Assembly: GCF_019746015.1 (NCBI RefSeq)
Contig: NZ_JAIESM010000041.1
Coordinates: 1-64,000 of the forward strand
Direction: 5' to 3'
Origin: Sphingomonas sp.
Lineage (GTDB): Bacteria > Pseudomonadota > Alphaproteobacteria > Sphingomonadales > Sphingomonadaceae
Length of the DNA: 64,000 bases
Both the position numbers and the translations under genes were made by a program. The notes under the pieces are model-generated. The model saw only the letters and a list, made by a program, of their open reading frames with translations. It did no database searches and was not told the DNA's origin. Below, piece after piece: positions 53,176-63,797 of this stretch. The stretch's first letter is position 1, and each line of letters opens with the position of its first letter.

Positions 53176-55713
53176 ATGGCTGATGCGGACACTGTCAATT
53201 TTCGTCTGTTGCGCGACGCGCCGGGCTGGCGCGACCGGCTGGCGCTGCTGTGGCAGCGCTGGTGGGTGAAGCTGGCGGCCGTGCTCGGTGTGCTGGCGCT
53301 GCTGGCCTATGCCATTTTCTGGCTGCTGTTCGCGCGTGATCTGCCTTCGGTCGACAAGCTGCGCACCTATGAGCCGCCGCTGCCCACCAATGTGCGCTCG
53401 ATCGATGGCACGCCGATCCACAGCTATGCGCGCGAGCGCCGGGTCGAGCTGGCCTATGACGAATATCCGCCGCTGCTCGTCCGCGCCTTTCTGGCAGCGG
53501 AGGACAAGACCTTTTTCGAGCATCACGGCGTCGATTATCCCGGCACGCTGGGCGCGGTGATCGACTATGTCAGCAAGCTTGGCACCGGCAAGCGCGCCCG
53601 GGGCGGCTCCACCATCACCCAGCAGGTGGCCAAGAACCTGATCATCGGCAACGAATATTCGCCAACCCGCAAGATCAGGGAAGCAATCCTGGCCTATCGG
53701 ATCGAAGATACGCTGACCAAGAAGCAGATTCTGGAACTGTACCTCAACCAGATCCCGCTTGGCCGCAATGCTTATGGCGTGGCAGCGGCAAGCCATGCCT
53801 ATTTCGACAAGGAGCTGAACGCGCTGACGCTGGGCCAGATGGCCTATCTGGCCATCCTGCCCAAGGGGCCGGCGCTGTTCGATCCGTTCCGCAATACCGA
53901 GCGTGCGCTGGAACGGCGCGACTATGTGCTGCGCGAGATGCTGAAGAACGGCTTTATCGACCAGAACCAGTTCGACCAGGCACGCGCCGAGCCGATCGGT
54001 GCCGTCCGCCGCCAGACGCCCAAGTTCGAACGCGTCGGCGGTTATTTCGTCGAGGAAGTGCGCCGCCAGCTGATCGACAAGTTCGGCGAAAGCGAGCGCG
54101 ACGGGCCGTTCAGCGTCTATTCGGGCGGGCTTTGGGTGCGCACCTCGTTCGACCCGCGCCTTCAGCTGCTGGCGCAGGAGGCACTGCGCGACGGCCTGCT
54201 GCGCTATGACAGCGGCCGGGGCTGGTCCGGCCCGATCGGCAAGGCGGATTGGGCGGGCGGCGATGCCACGGGGCGGGGCTGGCTGCAGCCGCTGCTCAAC
54301 ACCAATATCGGGCTCGACTACAAGGATTGGCGCGCGGCGCTCGTAGTGGCGGTCGGCGCGGGCGAGGCGCAGCTGGGCTTTGCCGATGGCAGCACCGGCA
54401 CCCTCCCGCGCTGGGCCGCGCAGATGCCGGTGCGTGGCGAGGGCGGCACCGCCTTTGCCCGGCTGAAGCCCGGCGACATCATCGCCGTGGCGCCCGAAGG
54501 CGGTGTCTTCGCGCTGCGTTCGGTGCCGCGCATTTCGGGTGGCTTCGTGGTGGAAGAGCCGGGCAGCGGTCGTGTGCTTGCGATGCAGGGCGGGTTCGAC
54601 GCGCGGCTCAATTCGTTCAATCGCGCCACCCAAGCGATGCGCCAGCCGGGCTCGACCATCAAGCCGATCGTCTATTCCGCGGCGCTCGAAAACGGGATGA
54701 CGCCCGCGACGCCGATCGTCGATGGGCCGTTCTGCGTCTATCAGGGCGCGCGGCTGGGCCAGAAATGCTTCCGCAACTTCGGCGGCGGTCAGGGGTCGGG
54801 CAGCCACACCATGCGCTGGGGCATCGAACAGTCGCGCAACCTGATGACGGTGCGTGCGGCGAGCACCATCGGCATGGACAAGGTGGTGGACACCATCAAC
54901 CGCATGGGCGTGGGCAAATATCCGCCCTATCTGGCGATCGCGCTTGGTGCGGGCGAGACGACGGTGCAGCGCATGGTCAATGCCTTCTCGATTCTGGCGA
55001 ACCAGGGCCGCGGCCACCCGTCGACCCTCATCGATTTCGTGCAGGACCGGCACGGCAAGGTGATCTGGCCGGAAAACTGGCGCCCCTGCGACCGCTGCAA
55101 CGCGCCCGACTGGAACGGCAAGCCGATGCCGCGGCCGGTGGTGCGCCAGCGTCAGGTGATCGACCCGATTACCGCGTTCCAGATGGTGCACATCACCGAA
55201 GGCGTCATCCAGCGCGGCACCGCGACCGTGCTGCGTGACCTGGGCCGGCCGATGATGGGCAAGACCGGCACCTCCACCGGCCCCACCGACGTGTGGTTCA
55301 TCGGCGGCACGCCGCAGCTGATCGGCGGGCTCTATATCGGCTATGACCAGCCCCGCAATCTGGGCGGCTATGCGCAGGGCGGCACGCTGGCGGCGCCAAT
55401 CTTCAAGCAGTTCGCGCAAAAGGCGTTCGAGGGGATGCCGGTGGTGCCCTTTGCAGCCCCGGCGGGCACCCGCTTCGTGCGGATCGATCGCGCCTCCGGC
55501 AAGCCGGTGTTCGGCGGCTGGCCGGGCACTGACCCGCAGGCCGGGCTGATCTGGGAAGCGTTCAAGCCTGAAAGCGAGCCGCGCCGCGCCACGCTGCGCC
55601 CCGCCGATCAGGCCGCCGCCGCCCAGGCCGCGCGCGAGGCAAAGCCCGTCGAGCGGCAGGAAAGCCGGCCGCGCGACAGCGATTTCTTGCAAAGAGAGGG
55701 CGGAATCTACTAG
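53176..55713 (+). CDS. mrcA: Penicillin-binding protein 1A (bifunctional)
   Basis: An 845-residue class A PBP. One N-terminal transmembrane helix (~33-56). The glycosyltransferase domain has [12 protein letters not shown] and [15 protein letters not shown]. An OB-like insert (~320-430) precedes the transpeptidase domain with the nucleophile Ser in PGSTIKP, the SRN motif in EQSRNLMT and the KTG motif in MGKTGTST. The ATG at 53176 gives the usual cytoplasmic tail. It polymerises and crosslinks peptidoglycan at the inner membrane. Confidence 0.95.
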   Translation: MADADTVNFRLLRDAPGWRDRLALLWQRWWVKLAAVLGVLALLAYAIFWLLFARDLPSVDKLRTYEPPLPTNVRSIDGTPIHSYARERRVELAYDEYPPLLVRAFLAAEDKTFFEHHGVDYPGTLGAVIDYVSKLGTGKRARGGSTITQQVAKNLIIGNEYSPTRKIREAILAYRIEDTLTKKQILELYLNQIPLGRNAYGVAAASHAYFDKELNALTLGQMAYLAILPKGPALFDPFRNTERALERRDYVLREMLKNGFIDQNQFDQARAEPIGAVRRQTPKFERVGGYFVEEVRRQLIDKFGESERDGPFSVYSGGLWVRTSFDPRLQLLAQEALRDGLLRYDSGRGWSGPIGKADWAGGDATGRGWLQPLLNTNIGLDYKDWRAALVVAVGAGEAQLGFADGSTGTLPRWAAQMPVRGEGGTAFARLKPGDIIAVAPEGGVFALRSVPRISGGFVVEEPGSGRVLAMQGGFDARLNSFNRATQAMRQPGSTIKPIVYSAALENGMTPATPIVDGPFCVYQGARLGQKCFRNFGGGQGSGSHTMRWGIEQSRNLMTVRAASTIGMDKVVDTINRMGVGKYPPYLAIALGAGETTVQRMVNAFSILANQGRGHPSTLIDFVQDRHGKVIWPENWRPCDRCNAPDWNGKPMPRPVVRQRQVIDPITAFQMVHITEGVIQRGTATVLRDLGRPMMGKTGTSTGPTDVWFIGGTPQLIGGLYIGYDQPRNLGGYAQGGTLAAPIFKQFAQKAFEGMPVVPFAAPAGTRFVRIDRASGKPVFGGWPGTDPQAGLIWEAFKPESEPRRATLRPADQAAAAQAAREAKPVERQESRPRDSDFLQREGGIY

Positions 55714-55829
55714 CGCGCGGGGCTGGAGATTATTTCGCCCGTGCTCCGGTGCGGCCGGAGCCTCGCTGCGGTGATGGACGCGAACCTGCCACCACCGCCA
55801 GGGCACCGATATTGAGAGGTTGCATTCCC

Positions 55830-56957
55830 ATGCGCGCCGAAGCGCAAGCCCATGTCGACAGCATCAACGAATCGCTCGCGCTGCTCCGCCGTTTCCTGGA
55901 CTGGGATCGGGCGCTGCGCCGGCTCGACGAGCTGAACGCGCGGGTCGAGGACCCGACGCTGTGGAACGATGCCAAGGCCGCGCAGGAAGTGATGCGCGAA
56001 CGCCGCCGGCTGGACGAGGCGATCTCGGCGACCCGCGCCATCGAGCGCGAACTGACTGACACCGCCGAACTGATCGAGCTTGCCGATGCGGAAGGCGATG
56101 CCGAACTCGCCGATGAGGGCGTGGCGGGGCTCGCCGCACTTGCCGAGCGTGCCGCCGCCGACAAGGTGAAGGCGCTGCTGTCCGGCGAGGCGGATGCCAA
56201 CGACACCTATCTGGAAATCAACGCAGGCGCAGGCGGCACCGAGAGCCAGGACTGGGCCGAAATCCTGCAGCGCATGTACACCCGCTGGGCCGAGCGCCAT
56301 GGCTATAAGGTGGAACTGGTCGATTATCATGCTGGTGAACAGGCCGGCATCAAGAGCGCGACGCTGCTGATCAAGGGCGAGAACGCCTATGGCTATGCCA
56401 AGACCGAAAGCGGCGTGCACCGGCTGGTGCGCATTTCGCCCTATGATTCGTCGGCGCGGCGGCACACCAGCTTTTCCAGTGTCTGGGTCTATCCGGTGAT
56501 CGACGACAATATCGACATCGAGATCAACGACAGCGAGCTGCGCATCGACACCTATCGCGCGTCGGGTGCTGGCGGCCAGCACATCAACACCACCGATTCG
56601 GCGGTGCGCATCACCCATTTGCCGACCGGCATCGTGGTTGCCTGCCAGAACCAGCGCAGCCAGCACAAGAACCGGGCCGAAGCCTATAACCAGCTGCGCG
56701 CCCGTCTTTACGAGCATGAGCTGCGCAAGCGTGAGGAGGCCGCCGACGCGGTCAACGCCACCAAGACCGATATCGGCTGGGGCCACCAGATCCGCTCCTA
56801 TGTGCTGCAGCCCTATCAGCTGGTTAAGGACCTGCGCACCGGCGTTACCTCCACCAGCCCGGGTGACGTGCTCGACGGTGCGCTTGACCCGTTCATGGCC
56901 GCTGCGCTCAGCCAGCGGGTGACGGGCGAGAAGGTGGTCGTGGAGGATGTCGATTAA
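55830..56957 (+). CDS. prfB: Peptide chain release factor 2
   Basis: A 375-residue RF2. The catalytic GGQ is in [18 protein letters not shown]. The stop-codon recognition tripeptide, usually SPF, reads SPY in [14 protein letters not shown], a form I recall from other alphaproteobacteria. The gene is one continuous frame from [20 protein letters not shown]: there is no in-frame UGA near codon 26, so the programmed +1 frameshift that regulates E. coli prfB is absent. It releases chains at UGA and UAA. It overlaps the methyltransferase gene by 11 bases. Confidence 0.95.
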   Translation: MRAEAQAHVDSINESLALLRRFLDWDRALRRLDELNARVEDPTLWNDAKAAQEVMRERRRLDEAISATRAIERELTDTAELIELADAEGDAELADEGVAGLAALAERAAADKVKALLSGEADANDTYLEINAGAGGTESQDWAEILQRMYTRWAERHGYKVELVDYHAGEQAGIKSATLLIKGENAYGYAKTESGVHRLVRISPYDSSARRHTSFSSVWVYPVIDDNIDIEINDSELRIDTYRASGAGGQHINTTDSAVRITHLPTGIVVACQNQRSQHKNRAEAYNQLRARLYEHELRKREEAADAVNATKTDIGWGHQIRSYVLQPYQLVKDLRTGVTSTSPGDVLDGALDPFMAAALSQRVTGEKVVVEDVD

Positions 56958-57651
56958 GCGCCGGCTGACCTTGCTGTCGGCGGTGCTGCTCGTCGGCTGC
57001 GATCCTGGCGCTGCGTCGCTGGGGGGTGGTGGCTTTCCCAAGGCGGACCGGCCGGTCTCGCCGATCACCTCCTCGCGCTGGTCGACCGAGGAAGCGCGTG
57101 ACCGGGTGCGCGAGGCGGCAACGGTGATGGACAAGGCCGGCATCAGGCCGGGCATGACCGTTGCCGATATCGGCGCGGGCGAGGGCTATTACACCATCCG
57201 CCTGGCAGAGCGGGTGGGGCCGCAAGGCCGCGTGCTGGCCGAGGACATCTTCCCCGAAGTGCGCGACGCGCTGGCCGAACGCGTCGCGCGCGAGCGGCTG
57301 CAGAGCGTGTCGGTCCGCCTGGGCGCGCCGGCTGATCCGAAGCTGCCTGAGGCGAGCTTTGACCGTGTGTTCATGGTGCACATGTATCACGAGATCGAAT
57401 CGCCCTATGAGTTTCTGTGGCGGCTGCGCCCATCGCTGAAGCCTGACGGGCTGGTGATCGTGGTCGACGCCGACCGGCCGACGCAGAACCATGGCACGCC
57501 GCCGGCGCTGCTCACCTGCGAGTTCAAGGCGGTCGGCTATCGCCTGGCCTATATGTCGAACATGGCAACCGCCGGCGCCTATCTGGCCGCTTTCCGTGCC
57601 GAAGGGCCGCGACCCGAGCCCGGCGCGGTGAAGGCCTGCCGCCTGCCCTGA
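56947..57651 (+). CDS. Class I SAM-dependent methyltransferase-like lipoprotein
   Basis: A 234-residue protein with an apparent lipoprotein signal ([15 protein letters not shown], Cys18) in front of a methyltransferase fold. [20 protein letters not shown] is the SAM-binding motif I and the next acidic residue (VLAEDIF) motif II, followed by [16 protein letters not shown] is not known to be present in the periplasm, so either the signal keeps the protein at the inner membrane facing the cytoplasm or its ligand is different. It overlaps prfB by 11 bases, so the two are coupled. The substrate is unknown. Confidence 0.75.
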   Translation: MSIKRRLTLLSAVLLVGCDPGAASLGGGGFPKADRPVSPITSSRWSTEEARDRVREAATVMDKAGIRPGMTVADIGAGEGYYTIRLAERVGPQGRVLAEDIFPEVRDALAERVARERLQSVSVRLGAPADPKLPEASFDRVFMVHMYHEIESPYEFLWRLRPSLKPDGLVIVVDADRPTQNHGTPPALLTCEFKAVGYRLAYMSNMATAGAYLAAFRAEGPRPEPGAVKACRLP

Positions 57652-57706
57652 CGGCGCCGGCCGTGCGCGGTTGGCTTCGCGGTGCCCGCGCGCTAGGCTC
57701 TCCGCC

Positions 57707-58989
<1,283 letters not shown>

Positions 58990-58997
58990 GCGCCGGG

Positions 58998-59924
58998 ATG
59001 CAGCGTCTCGACGGGGGCAGCGCAGCGCCGGCGCGCTATCGCGGTGGCATTGTCGCCCTGGGCAATTTCGACGGGTTTCACCTGGGTCATCAGGCGGTGG
59101 TCGGGCGCGCCATCGCCCGCGCCCGTGCCAAGGGGCGCCCGGCGCTGGTCGCCACCTTCGATCCGCACCCGGTGCGCCACTTCCGCCCCGATACGCCCCC
59201 GTTCCGGCTGACCACGCTTGACCAGCGCGAGCGGCTGTTCGGCGCGGCCGGGGCGGATGCGATGGTGGTGTTCGGCTTCGATGCGGGGCTCGCCGCGCTG
59301 TCGGCCGAGGCGTTCGTTGCCGAACGGCTGGTCGGCCTGCTCGGCGTCGGCGGGGTGGTGACGGGCGAGGATTTCACCTTCGGCCGCGCGCGCGGCGGCA
59401 ATGTCGGCGTGCTGGCGGCGCTGGGGGCCGCTCACGGCTTCAGCGTCGATACGGTCGGCGCCGTAATGGCAGAAGGCGCGCCGGTGTCCTCCAGCCGCAT
59501 CCGTGAGCTGCTCCAGGCGGGCGAACCGGCGGCGGCGGCGCGGCTCCTCACCCGCCCGTTTGCGATTGCCGGCGTGGTGCAGCATGGCGACAAGCTGGGC
59601 CGCACCATCGGCTATCCCACCGCCAATGTGGCGCTGGGCAGCTATCTGCGCCCGGCCTATGGCATTTATGCGGTGCGCGTGCGGCTGGCCGACGGGCGGG
59701 TGGTGCCCGGGGCGGCCAATCTGGGCATCCGCCCCAGCTTTGATCCGCCCAAGGAATTGCTGGAGGTCTATCTGTTCGACTGGTCGGGCGACCTGTACGG
59801 CCAGATGATCGAGGTCGACGTGATCGCCTATCTGCGGCCCGAGGCGAAGTTTGACAGCCTCGACGCGCTCACCGCGCAGATGGACAAGGATTGTGCCCGG
59901 GCGCGCGAAATTCTAAGCGCGTGA
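58998..59924 (+). CDS. ribF: Bifunctional riboflavin kinase/FAD synthetase
   Basis: A 308-residue RibF. The FAD synthetase part has ALGNFDGFHLGHQAV and SSSRIRELLQAGE; the C-terminal flavokinase has GRTIGYPTANVAL and GAANLGIRPSF. It makes FMN and FAD from riboflavin. It sits 8 bases after folA and 4 bases before ileS in one run of housekeeping genes. Confidence 0.96.
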   Translation: MQRLDGGSAAPARYRGGIVALGNFDGFHLGHQAVVGRAIARARAKGRPALVATFDPHPVRHFRPDTPPFRLTTLDQRERLFGAAGADAMVVFGFDAGLAALSAEAFVAERLVGLLGVGGVVTGEDFTFGRARGGNVGVLAALGAAHGFSVDTVGAVMAEGAPVSSSRIRELLQAGEPAAAARLLTRPFAIAGVVQHGDKLGRTIGYPTANVALGSYLRPAYGIYAVRVRLADGRVVPGAANLGIRPSFDPPKELLEVYLFDWSGDLYGQMIEVDVIAYLRPEAKFDSLDALTAQMDKDCARAREILSA

Positions 59925-59928
59925 GCCT

Positions 59929-62900
59929 ATGAACGACGCCCCCGACCAGACGCGCGATTGGCGCGACACCGTCTTCCTGCCGAAGACCGACTTTCCGATG
60001 AAAGCGGGCCTGCCGCAGAAGGAACCGGCGATTCTGGCCAAATGGCAGCAGGCCGGGCTGTATGAGCGGCTGCGCGACGCCCGCCGGGGGCGGGAGAAGT
60101 TCATCCTCCACGATGGCCCGCCTTATGCCAATGGCGACATGCATATCGGCCATGCGCTGAACCACATCCTGAAGGACATGGTCTGCCGCACCCAGAATCT
60201 GCTGGGCAAAGACGCGCCCTATGTGCCCGGCTGGGATTGCCACGGCCTGCCCATCGAGTGGAAGGTCGAGGAGGAATATCGCAAGAAGAAGAAGAACAAG
60301 GACGAGGTGCCGGCCGACGAGTTCCGCGCCGAATGCCGCGCCTATGCGCAGAAATGGGTCGATACCCAGCGCGAGCAGCTGAAGCGGCTGGGAATATTGG
60401 GCGACTGGGACCACCCCTATCTGACGATGGACTATGCCGCCGAGGCGACCATCGTTGCCGAGCTGATGAAGTTTGCCGAAAGCGGCCAGCTCTATCGCGG
60501 CGCCAAGCCGGTGATGTGGTCACCGGTGGAAAAGACCGCGCTCGCCGAGGCCGAGGTGGAATATGAGGATATCGTCTCGACCCAGATCGACGTGGCGTTC
60601 GAGATTGTTGAGGCACCGAACGCGCCAGAACTGGTCGGCGCGCATGCCGTGGTGTGGACGACGACCCCGTGGACGATCCCGGTGAACCAAGCTTTGGCTT
60701 ATGGGCCAGAGGTTGAGTACAGCATCCTACAAATTGCAGATGGCGAGTTAAACCCGACCGGAGAGATGTCGCGGGTTAATGTTAGGCGTTATCTGGTCGC
60801 ATCCGAGTTGTTAGAACAGTTTTACGCTCGAACGGGCTGGCACCCAGAGGAAGGCCATATCGTCAATGACGAAGTGCCGTTTGCCGATATGTTCATGGAA
60901 CTGTCGGGTGTGGTGGATGGGACAAAACTCGCCGGTGCGAAGGCGCGCCATCCTCTCGCCAAATTCTTCGACCGTCACCCCGGCGAAAGCCGGGGTCCAG
61001 CTTCTTCTGGCGCCGGCGAAGGCAGCGGGACCCCGGATCAAGTCCGGGGTGACGCGGGAAGTGGGGAGAGTGCGGGGCTGAACTATGACCCTGCCTCCCC
61101 ACTTGCCGAATTCTTCTTGCGCCCACGCCCCTTCCTCCCCGGCGATTTCGTCACCACCGATCAGGGCACGGGCCTCGTCCACATGGCGCCCGATCATGGC
61201 GAGGATGATTTCGACCTGTGCAAGGCGCACGGGATCGAGCCCGTCTTCGCGGTGGAGGGCGACGGCAAGTACCGCGCCGACTGGGCGTGGCTGGGCGGGC
61301 AGGGGAGTGTCATCAACCCCAAGTTCAACGCGCCCGATGGGCCGATTTGCGCGGACCTGCAGGCGGCCGGCGCGCTGCTCGCGGCGAGCGCTGATTACAA
61401 GCACAGCTACCCGCACAGCTGGCGCTCCAAGGCCAAGCTGATCTTCCGCTGCACCCCGCAATGGTTCGTGCCGATGGACCGCGCGCTGCCCGGCACGGTG
61501 CCGGCGCCGCAGCCCCCGGCGGACGTCGCGCTGCCGCTAGTCGCGGTGCCGCTGGCGCCCGATCTGGCCGGTGCGCAGCTGGTGGTGCCGGGCGGGGCGG
61601 GCACATCGGTGCAGTTCAACCGCGCGCTCGACTATCTGGTGCTGAACGTGGGCGGCACGCGCCACATCGTGTGCGAACCGCTGGCGCCCGCCTATCTGAA
61701 GCGCATCGGCGCCGCGTTCGATCTGGTCGAGCTGGTGAAGGGCGCCTTGTTCGAGGGCGCAACCGCGCAGCGCGGCGACGATGTGCTGCCGCTGTGCCAT
61801 GACGACGACGTGTCGCGCGCCGCGGGCACCGGCTTTGCCATGGCGGGTGGGGCGGACACGCTGCGCACCCGCGCGCTGGGCGCCATCGATGCGACGCGCT
61901 TCTACCCCGAAAAGGGGCGCAACCGCATCCGCGCGATGGTGGAAGGGCGGCCCGACTGGGTGCTGAGCCGCCAGCGCGCCTGGGGCGTGCCCATCACGCT
62001 GTTCGTCGACCGCAAGACCGGCCAGTATCTCGCCGACCCGGAGGTCAACGCCCGGATCGTGGCGGCAGTGCGCGAGGGCGGCGTCGATGCCTGGTGCGAC
62101 GCACATGCGCAGGACTATCTGGGCAATCGCTACGCGGCCGATTATGAGCGCGTGACCGACATTCTGGACGTGTGGTTCGACAGCGGCTGCACCCATGCCT
62201 TTGTGCTGGAAAGCGGGCGCTGGGCGGACCTCACCTGGCCCGCCGACCTTTATCTGGAGGGCAGCGACCAGCATCGCGGCTGGTTCCAGTCCAGCCTGCT
62301 CGAAAGCTGCGGCACGCGCGGCCGTGCGCCCTATAAGGCGGTGCTGACCCATGGCTTCACCATGGATGCCAAGGGGCTCAAAATGTCCAAGAGCCTGGGC
62401 AACACGGTCAACCCGCTCGACCTGATGAAGGACTATGGCGCCGACATTCTGCGGCTATGGGCCCTGTCGGTCGATTTCACCGAGGACCACCGCATCGGCA
62501 AGGAAATCCTGGCCGGCGTGGCCGACCAGTATCGCAAGCTCAGGAACACCTTCCGCTACCTGCTCGGTGCGCTGGAGGGGTTTGACGAGGACGAGCGGGT
62601 GGCCGTGGCCGAGATGCCCGAGCTGGAACGCTATATGCTGGCTCTGCTGGCGGAGATGGACGCGAAACTGAAGGCGGCGGCCGAGAGTTTCGACTTCAAC
62701 AGCTATACCCGGCTGCTGTGCGATTTCGCCAACAACGATCTGTCGGCCTTCTTCTTCGACATCCGCAAGGACAGCCTTTACTGCGACGCGGCGACCAGCC
62801 TGAAACGGCGCAGCTATCGCACCGTGCTCGACATGCTGTTCCACGCGCTGGTGCGTTATGCAGCACCCGTGCTGGTCTATACGGCCGAAGAGGTGTGGGG

Positions 62901-63288
62901 CACGCGCTATCCCGAGGGTGAGAGCGTGCATCTGCTCGAATGGCCAGTGCTGCCGGAAGTTGCGGATGGCCATGATCTGGGCGCGGCGGACGACCTGCAG
63001 CACATCTGGGCGCGCCTGCGCGAGCTTCGCCGGCAGGTTACCGAAGCGATCGAGCCGCTTCGGCGCGACAAGCTGCTGGGATCAAGCCTGGAGGCCGAGA
63101 TTGTCATCCCGCCCCAGCCCGATCAGGCGGATTTCGCCGAACTGTTCATCTCCGGCACAGTGCATATGGGCGATACGCTGGCGGTGACCAAGACCACCCA
63201 CCACAAATGCGGCCGCTGCTGGCGGCATTTGCCCGAAGTGGCGGAGGATGGCGAGCTGTGCGGCCGTTGTGCGGAGGTGGTCGCGTGA
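59929..63288 (+). CDS. ileS: Isoleucyl-tRNA synthetase, unusually long with two inserted segments
   Basis: A 1119-residue IleRS; bacterial enzymes are usually about 930-970. All landmarks are present: HIGH (residues 72-75), TTPWT before the editing domain, GTGLVHMAPDHGEDD at its end, PQWFVPMDR, the KMSKS loop GLKMSKSLGNTVNP, and a C-terminal zinc site (CGRCWRH ... CGRC). Two segments account for the extra length. Residues ~344-390 of the CP1 editing domain are largely a translated palindromic repeat (60973-61054). Residues ~519-643 are an extra block with similarity to CP1. Residues ~254-310 use atypical A/T-rich codons. The frame is open throughout, so the enzyme is presumably functional. 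It overlaps lspA by GTGA. Confidence 0.93.
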   Translation: MNDAPDQTRDWRDTVFLPKTDFPMKAGLPQKEPAILAKWQQAGLYERLRDARRGREKFILHDGPPYANGDMHIGHALNHILKDMVCRTQNLLGKDAPYVPGWDCHGLPIEWKVEEEYRKKKKNKDEVPADEFRAECRAYAQKWVDTQREQLKRLGILGDWDHPYLTMDYAAEATIVAELMKFAESGQLYRGAKPVMWSPVEKTALAEAEVEYEDIVSTQIDVAFEIVEAPNAPELVGAHAVVWTTTPWTIPVNQALAYGPEVEYSILQIADGELNPTGEMSRVNVRRYLVASELLEQFYARTGWHPEEGHIVNDEVPFADMFMELSGVVDGTKLAGAKARHPLAKFFDRHPGESRGPASSGAGEGSGTPDQVRGDAGSGESAGLNYDPASPLAEFFLRPRPFLPGDFVTTDQGTGLVHMAPDHGEDDFDLCKAHGIEPVFAVEGDGKYRADWAWLGGQGSVINPKFNAPDGPICADLQAAGALLAASADYKHSYPHSWRSKAKLIFRCTPQWFVPMDRALPGTVPAPQPPADVALPLVAVPLAPDLAGAQLVVPGGAGTSVQFNRALDYLVLNVGGTRHIVCEPLAPAYLKRIGAAFDLVELVKGALFEGATAQRGDDVLPLCHDDDVSRAAGTGFAMAGGADTLRTRALGAIDATRFYPEKGRNRIRAMVEGRPDWVLSRQRAWGVPITLFVDRKTGQYLADPEVNARIVAAVREGGVDAWCDAHAQDYLGNRYAADYERVTDILDVWFDSGCTHAFVLESGRWADLTWPADLYLEGSDQHRGWFQSSLLESCGTRGRAPYKAVLTHGFTMDAKGLKMSKSLGNTVNPLDLMKDYGADILRLWALSVDFTEDHRIGKEILAGVADQYRKLRNTFRYLLGALEGFDEDERVAVAEMPELERYMLALLAEMDAKLKAAAESFDFNSYTRLLCDFANNDLSAFFFDIRKDSLYCDAATSLKRRSYRTVLDMLFHALVRYAAPVLVYTAEEVWGTRYPEGESVHLLEWPVLPEVADGHDLGAADDLQHIWARLRELRRQVTEAIEPLRRDKLLGSSLEAEIVIPPQPDQADFAELFISGTVHMGDTLAVTKTTHHKCGRCWRHLPEVAEDGELCGRCAEVVA
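60973..61054. repeat. REP-like palindromic element inserted in frame in ileS
   Basis: The copy is bounded by CGTCACCCCGG (60973-60983) and CCGGGGTGACG (61044-61054). Inside are two hairpins, ACCCCGGC-GAAA-GCCGGGGT (60977-60996) and ACCCCGGA...TCCGGGGT (61030-61050). It is read as HPGESRGPASSGAGEGSG and TPDQVRGD. The same element lies between genes at 14133 and 44623. Just outside, a near-duplicate AATTCTTC stretch borders it on both sides (about 60962 and 61110). Confidence 0.85.
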
Positions 63289-63797
63289 AGCTGCCTGTCA
63301 TTGGCCTCGCCACCGCTGGCGTCGCGCTGGCGCTCGACCAGCTCAGCAAATGGGTGATTACCGGCCAGCTGGGGCTCGACCGGCTGGCCGGCGCGCCCAT
63401 TGATCTGCTGCCCATCTTCCGCGTCCGCTTCGTCGCCAATGAAGGCGTGTCGCTGGGGCTGCTGCGCGCCGACAGCGAGCTTACGCGCTGGCTGCTGGTC
63501 GCGATGACCGGGGTGATTGCGCTCGGCGTGTTCGCCTGGCTGTGGCGCGAGCATCGCCGCGGCGACCAGCTGGCGCTGGGGCTGGTGCTGGGCGGCGCGC
63601 TGGGGAACATTCTCGATCGGGTGCGGTTGGGCTATGTGGTCGATTTCGCCGATCTGCACTTTGGCGAGTGGAGCCCGTTCCTGGTGTTCAACCTGGGCGA
63701 TGCGGCGATTACGATGGGCGTGCTGATTTTGCTGGCGCGCGCGTTCCTGGTGCGCGAAAAGCCCGCTCAAGAGACGGTGGAGACGAACAATGCGTAA
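63285..63797 (+). CDS. lspA: Lipoprotein signal peptidase (signal peptidase II)
   Basis: A 170-residue four-helix membrane protease, starting at GTG, which overlaps the ileS stop. Catalytic Asp residues are in GGALGNILDRVRLGYVVDF and NLGDAAITMG, and the substrate-binding NEGVSLGLL motif is in VANEGVSLGLLR. It cleaves prolipoproteins at the lipobox, for example those at 1040, 19436 and 63790. It overlaps the next gene by 8 bases. Confidence 0.96.
   Translation: MKLPVIGLATAGVALALDQLSKWVITGQLGLDRLAGAPIDLLPIFRVRFVANEGVSLGLLRADSELTRWLLVAMTGVIALGVFAWLWREHRRGDQLALGLVLGGALGNILDRVRLGYVVDFADLHFGEWSPFLVFNLGDAAITMGVLILLARAFLVREKPAQETVETNNA

Noticed and set aside
55830..55920. Programmed +1 frameshift site in prfB
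   Set aside because: The frame is continuous through the region corresponding to E. coli codon 26, and no in-frame TGA or CTTTGA slip site is present.
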